DNA of 52,776 bases from Rhodospirillaceae bacterium (lineage in GTDB: Bacteria > Pseudomonadota > Alphaproteobacteria > CACIAM-22H2): NCBI GenBank assembly GCA_009694125.1, contig SHVT01000003.1, forward strand, positions 1 to 52,776, written 5' to 3'. Each line of letters begins with the position of its first letter. Position 1 is the stretch's first letter. The notes below the pieces were generated by a model that worked only from the letters and a program-made list of their open reading frames with translations, ran no database searches and was not told the DNA's origin. Positions 19,741-29,723 of this stretch are shown piece by piece. Position numbers and translations under genes: made by a program.

Positions 19741-21573
19741 CTAGTCCGCCGCTTCCAGCGCTTCTTGCTGTCGCGCCCACAGCGAGGCATATCGTCCCGA
19801 CAGCCGCAGAAGCTGGTCATGCCGGCCACGCTCCACCACCGCACCATCCTCCAGGACGATAATTTCGTCCGCGTCCACGACGGTCGAGAGCCGATGGGCG
19901 ATGACCAGGGTCGTCATTCCGCGCGACACCTCGCGTAGGCTGCGCTGAATCGCTTTTTCGGTGTGGCTGTCGAGGGCTGATGTCGCTTCGTCGAACAGGA
20001 AGATGCAGGGCTGTTTGAGAACCGCGCGTGCGATGGCGACTCGCTGCTTTTCCCCGCCCGAAAGCTTCAAGCCGCGCTCTCCGACCATGGTGTCGTAGCC
20101 GTCGGGAAGTGATGCCACGAAATCGTGTATCTGAGCCAGGCGCGCCGCGGCGATCACGTCGTCGCGCCCGGCATCGGGACGCCCGAAGGCGATGTTGTAA
20201 TAGATCGATTCGTTGAACAACACGGGGTCTTGCGGCACCACGGCGATGGCCGCGCGCAGGCTGGCTTGGGTAAGGTCGCGCAGGTCGCGGCCATCGATCA
20301 GGACACGCCCGCCGGTCGGATCGTAAAACCGAAACAACAACCGGCCGATCGTCGATTTGCCGGCGCCGCTGGACCCGACCAAACCCAGCACCTTGCCCGG
20401 CGCGACCGTGAAGGACACGTTGTTCAGCACCGGACCCCGGCGCGGATCGTAAGCAAAGGTGACGTTCTCGAACCGGGCCTCGCCCGGCCCCTTGGGCAGC
20501 GCGATCGCCCCCGGTTTGTCGGTGACTTCCGCGGGCTGCTCGAACAACGCCATCAGATGTTCAACATCGATCAGCGCCTGTTTGATCTGCCGGTAGAGCT
20601 GTCCCATGCGGTCCAACGGCCGCAAAAGCTGCATCATGTAGGTGTTCACCATGACGAAATCGCCCACCGTCATGCCGCCCGCGGCCGTCTCGCCCCCGGC
20701 CAGCAGCAGCATGGCGGTCAGGCCGACGCCAAGAATGGAGACCTGCAAGAGGCCGGTCATGCTGCGTCCGATCAGGGCTTGCACCGTCAGTTTCTCGACG
20801 CGGTGCAGGGCCTCGTCGTAACGATCGGCGATGTGGCGTTCGTTGCCGAAGAATTTCACGGTCTCGTAGTTGAGCAGGCCGTCGATGGCTTTGCCATGCG
20901 CTTCGTTCTGTTCGATCACCGCGCGTCGCTGATGCCGGCGGAGCCACTCCGAGCCGATGACCAGGGCCACCGTGTACAGCCCGAGCGTGCCCACGGCCAG
21001 CAGGGCGAAGACGGGCTGGAACCAAGCCAGCAACATCGCGCACATGAACGCGATCTCGGCGAAAAGCGGCAGGATGATGAAAACCACGTTGAACAGCAGC
21101 TCGTCGGTGCCGCGCAGCCCGCTATCGAGAACCCGGCTGAGCGATCCGGTGCGTCGGCCGAGATGGAAACGCAGCGACAATTCGTGGAGGTGGCGGAAGG
21201 CCGCCAGGCCGAGATACCGCTTCACCCTCTGCTCGATCGGGCCGTAAAGCGTCCAGCGCAGCTCGTTCAGCGCCTTGCCCAGCCAATGCACAAAACCATA
21301 AGCGAAGACCAGCGCCACCGGGGCGACCAACGCGCCGGAGGTTTGCGAAAGCTGGTCCACGGCCTGGCCGAACAACACCGGGACGAGGGCGTTCACGAAC
21401 GCCGCGGCGTTGAGCAGGAACACCGAAAGCACGAGGCGAGCGCGCAGACCCGGATCGTTGCGCGGCCACAGATAGGGCAGCGCCATGCGCAGCGCCCGCC
21501 AGTCCCGCGCCTTGGCAAGATCGGCGGTGGGGTCCGGCGAATGCCTCATCCCGCGTGAATGCGCTTCAGCCAT
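19741..21573 (-). CDS. Atm1/HMT1-type ABC exporter, fused membrane and ATPase domains
   Basis: 610 residues from ATG 21573 (alternative ATG 21549). An N-terminal six-helix exporter domain (about 40-340) carries the Atm1 hallmark [11 protein letters not shown]. The ATPase domain follows, with Walker [10 protein letters not shown] (about 398), signature [14 protein letters not shown] (about 502), Walker [12 protein letters not shown] and the H-loop IAHRLST. Bacterial Atm1-like proteins export glutathione-linked metals or sulphur compounds, which would fit the nearby glyoxalase loosely. It belongs with the minus-strand run from the AsmA gene to gloA. The 570 upstream in-frame bases lie over AsmA and are not used. 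Confidence 0.9.
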   Translation of the reverse strand: MAEAHSRGMRHSPDPTADLAKARDWRALRMALPYLWPRNDPGLRARLVLSVFLLNAAAFVNALVPVLFGQAVDQLSQTSGALVAPVALVFAYGFVHWLGKALNELRWTLYGPIEQRVKRYLGLAAFRHLHELSLRFHLGRRTGSLSRVLDSGLRGTDELLFNVVFIILPLFAEIAFMCAMLLAWFQPVFALLAVGTLGLYTVALVIGSEWLRRHQRRAVIEQNEAHGKAIDGLLNYETVKFFGNERHIADRYDEALHRVEKLTVQALIGRSMTGLLQVSILGVGLTAMLLLAGGETAAGGMTVGDFVMVNTYMMQLLRPLDRMGQLYRQIKQALIDVEHLMALFEQPAEVTDKPGAIALPKGPGEARFENVTFAYDPRRGPVLNNVSFTVAPGKVLGLVGSSGAGKSTIGRLLFRFYDPTGGRVLIDGRDLRDLTQASLRAAIAVVPQDPVLFNESIYYNIAFGRPDAGRDDVIAAARLAQIHDFVASLPDGYDTMVGERGLKLSGGEKQRVAIARAVLKQPCIFLFDEATSALDSHTEKAIQRSLREVSRGMTTLVIAHRLSTVVDADEIIVLEDGAVVERGRHDQLLRLSGRYASLWARQQEALEAAD

Positions 21574-21752
21574 ATTGACCCGTTGTTCGACGCCCGAGCC
21601 GCGCCAAGGAACCGACCAACCCCGCGACCATCGCCGAATTGCGGCCCAAGCGCGAATTGTACGACGAGGGTCGTTTGGCTTTCGAGGCTCTGCAACGGGC
21701 CATCGAGCGCGGCTACGTCGACATCGCCGACGGGCCGGGCAAGGCCGTCTAG
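21559..21752 (+). pseudogene. Probable frameshifted small gene between the exporter and AsmA genes
   Basis: The 187-bp gap between two minus-strand genes carries a plus-strand stretch with coding character and high GC at third positions. Frame A: ATG 21559 gives [13 protein letters not shown]. Frame B, ending at TAG 21750-21752, gives AKEPTNPATIAELRPK, then ELYDEGRLAFEALQ, then RAIERGYVDIADGPGKAV. Frame B has no start of its own because a TGA lies at 21576. A one-base slip near 21595-21600 would join them into a protein of about 64 residues. The tail loosely recalls small antitoxins, but I do not recognise the family. It could be decayed, or the slip could be a sequencing error. Confidence 0.4.
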
Positions 21753-21760
21753 CCAGCCAA

Positions 21761-24700
21761 TCACGGTCGCCGCTGGGGCGGTGCCGGTTCGGTCTGGGGC
21801 TGCGCCCGCGGAACCCCGAGCAATCCCGGCAACAAATCCTGAATGATTGCGGCCGGCCCTTGCCGCAGTTCCTGCGGCAGGGCGCGCTGTAACACCGCGC
21901 CGAAGCCCTTTTGCAACAGGAAGGCCTGAAGCTGTTGGGTCTCGAAAATCCGGCGCGGCGAGTCGATCGGGCCCTCAAGGCGCATGAAAAAGGGCGGCGC
22001 GTTGGCGTGTTCGGTGAGGCGAAATTCATTGCGCAGGTCCAGTGTCCAGCGCGGCAGGTCGATGGCGCCGGTGGCGCGGCCTTCACCGGCCTGGGCGACG
22101 AACTTGATGTCGTTCGACGTGGCCACGCCCCGATCGAGGGCAAAGGCGCCTGACAGCGACGAAAACCGCGTGCGCCCCCCTCCCATCCCCGCGGCGATCA
22201 GCGACAGAAGATCGGAGACCCGGTCCAGGCGTTTCAGTTGATCGCTGACGGCGGTCAGATCGAAGCCCTCGATCGCGCCGTCATGGGCGGCGAAGCGGAT
22301 CTCGCCCTTGATGCTGGAGACCAAATCTGACGGGCTGGCGCCGCCCGCTCCAAGGCCAAGGCTGACATCGAGCGTGCCGCCAACCAGATTGACGCCCCCG
22401 GTGGCGAGCAGGGCCTGGCGAATATCGGCGCGGGTTAGCACCGCCGTCCCTTGGGCCACGAGCGCCGTGCGCGCATCGGCGCGGCCCTTCATCTCAAAAG
22501 CGCCGCCGAACAAGACGCCGTTGAGCCCGTTGAGGTCGAGGATGCCGCCCTTCAATCCCAAATCGAGCCGCGGCTTTTCCATGCGGAGCCGATCGAGGGA
22601 CAAGGAATTCGCTTCAAGCTTGAGGTCGCCGTCGAATTCCTTGAGGAACCCGAGATCGAACGGCTCGCGCGACCAGCGGGCGGTTGGCGCCGGGACCGGG
22701 GCCGGGCCGGCCGCGCGACCGGCGCCTGCGATCGCGGACGCCGCCAAAGCGCCGCCCAGGAACGGCTCCAGCAACAGGTCATCGCCGCTCAAGGCCATCG
22801 AGATTTTCGGCCGCGCCTCGCGCAAATCGGCGCGGGCCGTGCCCTTGGCATTCATCGGTCCCAGGCGCAGCATCATCGTATCGACGTCGAGCTGCGAGTC
22901 CGTCCCTTTCACCGAGATCGCCAGGGCAAAGGGTCCGTCGATCGCGGTCTGGCGGCCAGCGAGGCTCGCGACCAGTTGTTTGACCTCGGGATGCGCCGAT
23001 TCGAGCCGCAGGGTATAACGCGGCGCGAAGGGAAACAGGCCGGAGACCGTTCCCGCGATCCTGGTCTTGGCGCCGGCGACGATCAGGTCGGTGTCCACAG
23101 CCGTGGACAGCACCGTGCCCTCGGCGCGGGCGGCGACGGTTAATGGCCCGAGCGCCAGGCTCGGCGGCTCTTGCCCGAAAGCGCGCATGAGGCGGTTGGT
23201 GTCGGGATGGGCGATTTCGAGGCGAATGTCGTGGCGAAATCCGGTGGCCAGATCGCCCAATTTGCCGGCGAACTTGGCCTTGCCGCCGACGGCGGTCACA
23301 TCGATGTCTACCGTCGCCGATTGCAGGCTGCCCTCGACGCGCCCGTTCACCGTCGCCGGACCGATCCCCGCCGGCAGCGCATGGCCGGCGAGCCGCGACA
23401 GTCGGGTGGCGTCGGCGGCCCGCACATCGATCTGAAGCTTCGCCGATGGCGCCGTGCCATCCAGCCCGCCCACGGTGCCGCTCGCCTTCCCGCTGGCGCC
23501 GGCGAAGTCCCGCACCGCCAAATCACGAAGGTTCAACACGCCGGCCTGCAGCGTTCCGTCTAGAACGAGGCCCTGAACCACTTCACCCCGGACGGTCAGA
23601 TTGTCGATCCGCGCCTTGAGATTGGCGTCGAAACGTCCGGCGAGCCCGGAAAAGCCGCCCGGGGCCGAAGGCGCCCCGGCGGCCGCCGGGGCCTGGGGGG
23701 CGGGCGTCCCGGCGCCGGCGGGCGGCGCCGGCAGATAGGCGTCGAGATTGAGCCGGTCGACAACCAGATCGGCGCCAAAGGCCGGCCTTTGGCGCAGCGC
23801 GACCGCGATTCCGCCGGTCAAGCGGGACGCGTCGACTTGAAGATTGATCCCGGCAAGCTGCACCTCGCCGGGTGCGTAGCGAAGGGTCGAAGCAAAAGAG
23901 AGTTTGCGCAAACGATCCTGCGGCACGCCCCCGGTGTCGATTTGCAGCCAGGCGAGCAGCCCGCGCAGATTGTCCGCGGCGGCTTCCACGTTGCCTTCGA
24001 AGCGGGGTTGATCGCCGGCCTTGGACAACACGCCGAACAGCGAGGCCTCGGAGCCGCCGGGCAGTTGCGCGGTCGCCTGGTTGATCGTCAGCGTGCCGCC
24101 GGTGATGGCCGCGTTGACCCGCAATTGGCGAACGACGCCACGCCTGAATTCGATTCCATCGACCGTGAGGTCGAGGGCCGCTTCGATGCCGTTGGGCACG
24201 ATCAGGGACGAGGCGATGCCGGCATCCAAAGGCCCCGCTGGGGCCGCGGCCGGCGCGGCCGTAGGCGGCCGGGCGCCGCCGACCGGACCGGGAGCCGTTG
24301 GAGGCGCCGCGAGCAGCTTGTCCAGATCGAGCCGGTTGACCGAAAGCGCGACATCGACATGGGCGATCGTGTCCAGCGTGAGGTTGGCGGCGCCGGTGCC
24401 GCGTGTATCGCCAAGCTGGATGGCGATGTCGTCGACGGAAATCGACACCGGCGCGCCGACGGCGACGGTCAGGGCGGCATCGACGCTGAAGGCCTGGCGT
24501 AGGGCCGGCGGGGCTACCTTCGCCTGCCCAAAGGCGTCGATGAGCCCGGCCAGATCGGCGCCTTCGGCACGCAGCCGCCCGGTCAGCTTGATCGCGTTGC
24601 CGGCGCGGAACCCTCCTTTGAAGCTGGCCTTTGCCGAAACCGGCTTGACGTCCAAGGACACGCCGAAGGATGAGTCCTGGCCATCGGCCCACAAACCGCT

Positions 24701-25330
24701 CAAAACCTCGAACCCAACCGGGACACCGCGCAAGAGCGCCTCGCCCGCGCCCTGGAATGGCCCGCGCAGGGATTCGGCCCGCACCTGCGCGTTCACACCC
24801 TCGACCGTTTCCGCGGTCCCACCCTTGGCGTCGCGATAACTGATGCGGCCGCGTTCGATGTCGAGCCTCTCCAGCCGAATCGGCGGCGCCGCGCCCGCCG
24901 CGGAACCCGCCCCGTACTGGCCAACCGATGCGTTCGCCCCCGACGCCGCGAAGTTCCAATTAGCGCGCCCGTCGGCCAGGATTTCCAGGTCGATTTCGGG
25001 CTCCACCAGGGTCACGCTGTCGATTTCGATGCGGCCTTCGAGGAGGGCCGACCAAGCCACGCTGGCCCGCAACGATTTGAGCCGCACCATGTCGGGGGTC
25101 GAGGCGCCGGAAAGATTGGCCAGCCGGAGACCGCCCACCGAAAGGCGCGGCGTCGGCAACAGCGCGAGATCGACGTCGCCATCGATGCGAAGATCGCGGC
25201 CGGTGGCCTCGCGCACGCTCTCGGCGATCACGGATTTATAAGCGTTCCAGTCGAGGAAACTCGGCGCGACCAGGATCGCGACCAAGGCCAAGCCGAGAAC
25301 CGCCGCTATGCCAATTAGAAATCGCCTCAA
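21761..25330 (-). CDS. AsmA-like family protein (giant, 1189 aa)
   Basis: Begins MRRFLIGIAAVLGLALVAILVAPSF, a single N-terminal membrane anchor, followed by the AsmA N-terminal signature FLDWNAYKSVIAESVREATGRDLRIDGDVDLALLPTPRLSVGGLRLAN. The body is a very long periplasmic beta-rich region with Pro/Ala-rich linkers (about 340-370, 540-560 and 880-890). The AsmA C-terminal region follows (FDLTAVSDQLKRLDRVSDLLSL), then a Gln/Pro-rich tail. Relatives (AsmA, TamB, YhdP) are bridge-like proteins proposed to move phospholipid between membranes. Its start is 126 bp after the DUF1501 gene. Confidence 0.9.
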   Translation of the reverse strand: MRRFLIGIAAVLGLALVAILVAPSFLDWNAYKSVIAESVREATGRDLRIDGDVDLALLPTPRLSVGGLRLANLSGASTPDMVRLKSLRASVAWSALLEGRIEIDSVTLVEPEIDLEILADGRANWNFAASGANASVGQYGAGSAAGAAPPIRLERLDIERGRISYRDAKGGTAETVEGVNAQVRAESLRGPFQGAGEALLRGVPVGFEVLSGLWADGQDSSFGVSLDVKPVSAKASFKGGFRAGNAIKLTGRLRAEGADLAGLIDAFGQAKVAPPALRQAFSVDAALTVAVGAPVSISVDDIAIQLGDTRGTGAANLTLDTIAHVDVALSVNRLDLDKLLAAPPTAPGPVGGARPPTAAPAAAPAGPLDAGIASSLIVPNGIEAALDLTVDGIEFRRGVVRQLRVNAAITGGTLTINQATAQLPGGSEASLFGVLSKAGDQPRFEGNVEAAADNLRGLLAWLQIDTGGVPQDRLRKLSFASTLRYAPGEVQLAGINLQVDASRLTGGIAVALRQRPAFGADLVVDRLNLDAYLPAPPAGAGTPAPQAPAAAGAPSAPGGFSGLAGRFDANLKARIDNLTVRGEVVQGLVLDGTLQAGVLNLRDLAVRDFAGASGKASGTVGGLDGTAPSAKLQIDVRAADATRLSRLAGHALPAGIGPATVNGRVEGSLQSATVDIDVTAVGGKAKFAGKLGDLATGFRHDIRLEIAHPDTNRLMRAFGQEPPSLALGPLTVAARAEGTVLSTAVDTDLIVAGAKTRIAGTVSGLFPFAPRYTLRLESAHPEVKQLVASLAGRQTAIDGPFALAISVKGTDSQLDVDTMMLRLGPMNAKGTARADLREARPKISMALSGDDLLLEPFLGGALAASAIAGAGRAAGPAPVPAPTARWSREPFDLGFLKEFDGDLKLEANSLSLDRLRMEKPRLDLGLKGGILDLNGLNGVLFGGAFEMKGRADARTALVAQGTAVLTRADIRQALLATGGVNLVGGTLDVSLGLGAGGASPSDLVSSIKGEIRFAAHDGAIEGFDLTAVSDQLKRLDRVSDLLSLIAAGMGGGRTRFSSLSGAFALDRGVATSNDIKFVAQAGEGRATGAIDLPRWTLDLRNEFRLTEHANAPPFFMRLEGPIDSPRRIFETQQLQAFLLQKGFGAVLQRALPQELRQGPAAIIQDLLPGLLGVPRAQPQTEPAPPQRRP

Positions 25331-25412
25331 CGAATTACCTCCAGCGCGGCCGCTCTGCGACCCGCGGTGTTCTGCCCGGCGGATCGGTTCCCGTCTAACA
25401 CATGGGGACGCT

Positions 25413-25429
25413 CCGCGCCGTAGGCGCGG
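25413..25429. repeat. GC-rich perfect stem-loop between DUF1501 and AsmA genes
   Basis: CCGCGCC-GTA-GGCGCGG, seven-base perfect arms with a three-base loop, in the 126-bp gap. No T run follows on the minus strand, so a standard intrinsic terminator is not supported. It may attenuate readthrough or be a small palindromic repeat. Confidence 0.35.
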
Positions 25430-25456
25430 CGTCGATACGCCCGCAGGGGCGCCCGA

Positions 25457-26641
25457 TTACGCCAAGAACCCGATTTCGGCATGGGCGCGGCCCAGAACCG
25501 GGGCGGAGGCCACGCCCCACCAGCGGTTTAGCACCGTCGCATAAACGCTGCGGAAATCGACGGTGTGTTTGAGATCGCCATCGGCGAGGTCGTCCAGCGC
25601 CGGCTGGCGGCCGTGGAAGCCGCCCTTGATGCGCGGGGCCATGATGAAATGGGGCGCCGCGGTGCCGTGGTCGGTGCCCTCGCTGCGGTTTTCCGCGGGG
25701 CGGCGGCCGAATTCCGAATAGGTCATGATCAACACGCGGTCCCACATCCCGCTTTCGATCATCGCCAGCCGGAAGGCGGTCATGGATTCGGCGACCTCGC
25801 GCAGCAGCCGGTCATGGGTCGCCCGTTGGAAGCTGTGGTTATCGAATCCGCCTTGCGAAACCTTGATCACCGGGATGTCGAGGCCGCTGGCGACCAGCCG
25901 AGCCGCGTTCCGCATCTGGCCGCCGATGCCCGAACGCGGGAATTCCGTCTTTAGGTTCATGCGCGCGAGGTTCTTTTCGATGTCGGCGCCGGCAGCCTTC
26001 GCCTCCGCCTGCACCCGCATGACGTGTTGCAGAGCCGGATTGGCGCCAACGCCGCCGGGCATCTGCACCTGCTTGGCCTGGCGCGCGAAGGTCGCCGGAT
26101 CGTCCAGGACGATGACGCGGGCGTTGGTGCCCAACATCGGGCCGACATAGGGCCGGCCGAAGACCACGCCGTCGGCTGCCGCCGATGGCCTCGACAGCCG
26201 GCGCAGCGCGAAATAGCGCGCGAGCCAGCCTTCATCGGCGAACTCGTCGCTGTTGGATCCGGTGTCCCAAATTTCGATCGAACGGAAATGCGACCGGTTG
26301 GGCTGTGGATAGCCGGTGCCGAGAACGACGGCCAACTCACCCTTGTCCCATACCGGCTGAAGCGCCTTGAGCGCCGGGTTGAAGCCGAGGGTATCGTTGA
26401 GACGCAGCACGTCGGTCTTGGCGACCGCGAGTTTCGGGCGCAGTTCGTAATATTTCGGGTCGGCGTAGGGCACGACGGTGTTCAGCCCGTCATTGCCGCC
26501 ATTGAGTTCGATGAGGACAACGGTCTGGCCGGCGGTGCTGCCGCCGCTGGGGCCGGTCTTGGGGGCGATGGCGCAACCCGCCGGCAGCAATCCGCCGAGT
26601 GCGAGCGTGCTCGCGCGGACCAGGAAATCACGACGATTCAT
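25457..26641 (-). CDS. DUF1501 protein, Tat-exported
   Basis: 394 residues. The N-terminus MNRRDFLVRASTLALGGLLPAGC has a twin-arginine motif (RRDFL) and a hydrophobic stretch, so export folded through Tat is expected; Cys23 may even be lipidated. The family motifs are LIELNGGNDGLNTVVPYADP, SHFRSIEIWDTGS, GGFDNHSFQ, TYSEFGRRPAENRSEGTDHGTA and FIMA. The family has an alkaline-phosphatase/sulfatase-like fold, but its reaction is not established. GGAGG lies five bases before the ATG, immediately after the stop of the DUF1800 gene, so the two are cotranscribed. Confidence 0.93.
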   Translation of the reverse strand: MNRRDFLVRASTLALGGLLPAGCAIAPKTGPSGGSTAGQTVVLIELNGGNDGLNTVVPYADPKYYELRPKLAVAKTDVLRLNDTLGFNPALKALQPVWDKGELAVVLGTGYPQPNRSHFRSIEIWDTGSNSDEFADEGWLARYFALRRLSRPSAAADGVVFGRPYVGPMLGTNARVIVLDDPATFARQAKQVQMPGGVGANPALQHVMRVQAEAKAAGADIEKNLARMNLKTEFPRSGIGGQMRNAARLVASGLDIPVIKVSQGGFDNHSFQRATHDRLLREVAESMTAFRLAMIESGMWDRVLIMTYSEFGRRPAENRSEGTDHGTAAPHFIMAPRIKGGFHGRQPALDDLADGDLKHTVDFRSVYATVLNRWWGVASAPVLGRAHAEIGFLA

Positions 26642-26651
26642 GTTGCCTCCC

Positions 26652-28121
26652 TCACTTCATTTGATAGGCCGGATCGAGCAGGATGCGCTCGATCATGACG
26701 CTGGGATCGCGCCCGTCGAAGACCGTGGCCACAGGCGCGGTGGCCAGCAAGATGTTGGAGATCGCCTGCGGATTGCCGGCAAGCTGCGGGTTCATTTTCA
26801 TCCACCCGGCCACACCGAATTGGCGGAGCGGCGCCGGCGGCCGGTTCGTCATCACGGGATCGACCGCGGCCTGCATGGCCATCATCGCCTCCAGCCCGGT
26901 CGGAGCGGCGACGTTGACCTCCTCGCCGCGCAGGAAGCGGCCGAGGATGTCGCGCCGTTGAATCAGCGTATACGTGCTGACCCAATTGATGCCGCCCGGC
27001 CAGCCCTTCACATTGGGCGGGTTGAGGATGTCCTGTTGCAGGCGCCGGCCATAGTCGACGAGCGGCGCGGTATCGGACACCGGCATGTTAAGCATCCGGA
27101 TGGTGCCGACCAAAAGATCGACCGGGGATTTGACCAACACCGCGCGATTGGCCGGCGCGAGGAAGGCCGGCGACAGCAACATCGCCTCGACCAGCGCGCG
27201 GATGTTGTAGTCGCTCGCGCGGAAGATGCTGGCGAGGCGCTCGACCTCCTTCGGATCGGGGGTGTCGGAAATCAGGCTGCGCCACAGCTTAGCGGTGACG
27301 TAAAGCGCCACCTTGGGCTGGTCGAGCACGATGTTGACAATGTCCTCGCCGCCGAATTTGCCGGTGCGGCCGAAGACGGTTTTGGCGCCGTCGTCATGGT
27401 CGCGGGCGTTGAAGAAATAAGCGCCCGCCGTCTCGTTGACTTGCCATCCCGTGAAAGCGCGCGCGGCTTCCTTGATGTCCTTTTCGGTGTAGTTACCCTC
27501 GCCGAGGGTGAACAACTCGAACAGCTCGCGGGCGAAATTTTCGTTGGCCCCACCCTTCTTGTTGCTGACGTTGTCCAGGTACTTGATCATCGCCGGGTCC
27601 TTGGCGACGGCCATCAACATTGTGCGGAAGCTGCCGAAGGCGTTGCGGCGGAAAATCGCCTGTTGCGTGTAAATCAGGTCGGGCTGGCGGACCTTGTCGA
27701 AGCTCGAAGTGAAGTGATTGTGCCAGAACATCACCATGCGTTCGGTGAAAGGGGACGGCGTGGCGATCATCTCGCCATACCACCAGGCCTTCAGAGCCGC
27801 GGCCTCCCGATCGCGCGTGCGATTGAATTCCTGCTTCTCCAAATCGTCCTTGTTGCGGTACTGCCCCGGCCAATCGGGGCGGGTCGCGAGGAGATCGGGC
27901 AGCTTGGTGAAAGGCTCCTGACGCGCCGTGTCCAACACGCGTCGGACGGCTTGTTCATGGGTCAGTTTTTCGAGTGCCGCGATATCGTCCGGCCCGGCGC
28001 CAAAGCCGGTGCGCAGGAGAAAATGTTTTGCATCCGCCGCCGGCATGGCGGGAGCCGCGACGGGGGCCAAGACACCGGCCAGAAGGACCAGGCAGGCCCA
28101 GGACAAGGGGTGGAACGGCAT
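26652..28121 (-). CDS. DUF1800 protein, secreted
   Basis: 489 residues from ATG 28121, chosen because AAGGAG stands eight bases upstream. Residues 1-25 (MPFHPLSWACLVLLAGVLAPVAAPA) form a Sec signal peptide. Family motifs follow: HFLLRTGFGAGPDDIAAL, WWYGEMIATPSPFTERMVMFWHNHFTSS, NENFARELFELFTLGEGNYTEKDIKEAARAFTGW and PPNVKGWPGG. DUF1800 and DUF1501 genes are commonly paired in bacteria. Their biochemical function is unknown to me; the pairing and shared export imply a common periplasmic or surface process. Confidence 0.93.
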   Translation of the reverse strand: MPFHPLSWACLVLLAGVLAPVAAPAMPAADAKHFLLRTGFGAGPDDIAALEKLTHEQAVRRVLDTARQEPFTKLPDLLATRPDWPGQYRNKDDLEKQEFNRTRDREAAALKAWWYGEMIATPSPFTERMVMFWHNHFTSSFDKVRQPDLIYTQQAIFRRNAFGSFRTMLMAVAKDPAMIKYLDNVSNKKGGANENFARELFELFTLGEGNYTEKDIKEAARAFTGWQVNETAGAYFFNARDHDDGAKTVFGRTGKFGGEDIVNIVLDQPKVALYVTAKLWRSLISDTPDPKEVERLASIFRASDYNIRALVEAMLLSPAFLAPANRAVLVKSPVDLLVGTIRMLNMPVSDTAPLVDYGRRLQQDILNPPNVKGWPGGINWVSTYTLIQRRDILGRFLRGEEVNVAAPTGLEAMMAMQAAVDPVMTNRPPAPLRQFGVAGWMKMNPQLAGNPQAISNILLATAPVATVFDGRDPSVMIERILLDPAYQMK

Positions 28122-28249
28122 GATGTCGACTCCTTGCAAGACGCAGGACTTGAGAACCACGCCGGGAGACGAGATTCCCAGCTATCGATAATAAGACACC
28201 ATTCACAACAATGCAGCAGTGACCGACATCACGCCCCCGCCGGGAAGCG

Positions 28250-29680
28250 TTGACAGACCCACCGTCTGCGGCGATGTTCCGGCGGGTGAGCGGGTCTTCT
28301 CATCATCCCTCGCCGGCCGGCGAAGAGGCCGGCTGGCGATCCCTACAGGCCAAGGCCACGCTGAAACTGCTTGGCCAGCACGTGGACGCCGGCGATTTCG
28401 CCGCTGCGCGCGCGGAATACGCAACCCTGGCCGAATTGACCCGGAAACACCACGATCCCGAATTGCGCGAGACCTGCGCCAAGGGCGCCGCCGCGCTGCT
28501 CGGCGGAATCGGCAACACCGGCGATATCGTCGGCGCCGAGAGCCTGTACAACGAAGTCGCCTCCCTTTCCCACGACCATCCCGGCGAACCGCCCTTGCGC
28601 CGGTGGCGGGCCAGGGCGGCGTTCCTTTTGCTCACCACCTGTGGCACTGCGGGCGAGCTGATCGCCGCGCGTCAGGTGTATGGGGTGCTGGCGACGCTGG
28701 CCCAGGATTATCCCGGCGAGGCGGTTCTGCGTGAAGAATTGGCCAAGGGCGCGGTTCACCTCACCGCCGTGTTGAGCAAGGCCAAGCTCGATGACGAGGC
28801 GCGCGCCTTCTACGACACCCTAGCCGCGCTCGCGGCCAGCCGCCCCGACGAGCCGATCCTGCGCGAATTGCAGACCAAAGGTGCGGTCAACCTGATCGCC
28901 GGCTTCGCCGAGGTCGCCGACGCCGATTCCGCCCGCGCCTTGTACGCTACCGTCGCCGGCCTGGCCGCCGCCTATCCGGGCGAGGCGGGCTTGCGAGCGA
29001 TACAGGCGCGGGCCGTCGTCTCGCTCATCCTCGCGCTGGGCAAAGCGCGCCAAACCCACGCCGCGCGGCAGATGCACCGGGCGCTGATCGGGCTGGCCGC
29101 CGCCCATGCCGACGAAGCCCCGTTGCGCGTCGAACAGGCCCGCGGCGCGGTCAATCTGGTCGGCATGTTCGGGCGGACGGGTGATCCCGTCGCGGCGCGG
29201 GAGGCGCTCGCCACCATCGCCGCCGCCCATCCCGGCGACGCCGATGTGCGCGAACAACTCGCCAAGGGTGAGGTCAATCTGGTCGGCGCGCTGGCCGATG
29301 GCGGCGATTGCGACGGGGCCGGCGCGGTGTACCTGACGCTGCCCGCGCTCGCCGCCGCCCATCCCGACGAGCCGGCCTTGCGACGGATTCAGGCCATGGG
29401 CATGGTCAACTTGATCGCCGGCCTGGCCGGGCATGGACGGCTGGGTGAAGCCGAGGGCCTCCAGCGCGCGCTCGCCGCGATGGCCGTCGAAACTCCCGAC
29501 GACGAGGCGCTCCGCGCCGAACGCCTGAAGGGCAGCGCCAATGTCATCCGCATCTATGCCGAGACCGGCAAGGTGGCCGAGGCGCTGGCCCTGTACCAAG
29601 AGCTACAGGCGCTGTCGCTCGCCTATCCCGACGATTTGTTCCTCCAGCACCTGATGGCGCCCCCGGCGCGAGCCGGCTAA
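28250..29680 (+). CDS. Protein of ten 44-residue TPR-like repeats
   Basis: Up to 476 residues from TTG 28250 (with a GGGAAG-like Shine-Dalgarno), or 468 from ATG 28274. From about residue 30 to the end it is built of ten consecutive units. Nearly all are exactly 44 residues, two are 41. The pattern is LRxxxAKGAVNLI, then G-D/R-xxxAR-xxY, then LAxLAAxHPDE. Each unit is a predicted helix pair, as in tetratricopeptide repeats, but ten residues longer. No signal peptide or catalytic domain is visible, so a scaffolding role is likely. It is divergent from the DUF1800 gene with a 128-bp gap. Confidence 0.75.
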   Translation: MTDPPSAAMFRRVSGSSHHPSPAGEEAGWRSLQAKATLKLLGQHVDAGDFAAARAEYATLAELTRKHHDPELRETCAKGAAALLGGIGNTGDIVGAESLYNEVASLSHDHPGEPPLRRWRARAAFLLLTTCGTAGELIAARQVYGVLATLAQDYPGEAVLREELAKGAVHLTAVLSKAKLDDEARAFYDTLAALAASRPDEPILRELQTKGAVNLIAGFAEVADADSARALYATVAGLAAAYPGEAGLRAIQARAVVSLILALGKARQTHAARQMHRALIGLAAAHADEAPLRVEQARGAVNLVGMFGRTGDPVAAREALATIAAAHPGDADVREQLAKGEVNLVGALADGGDCDGAGAVYLTLPALAAAHPDEPALRRIQAMGMVNLIAGLAGHGRLGEAEGLQRALAAMAVETPDDEALRAERLKGSANVIRIYAETGKVAEALALYQELQALSLAYPDDLFLQHLMAPPARAG

Positions 29681-29723
29681 TTCCGGAGTCGGGCAAGCCG
29701 GCCTGAGTCGGCAGCCCTTTGGC

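Noticed and set aside
25380..25450. Intrinsic terminator after the DUF1501 gene
   Set aside because: A GC stem-loop exists (25413-25429) but no T run follows it on the minus strand, so I list it only as a stem-loop.
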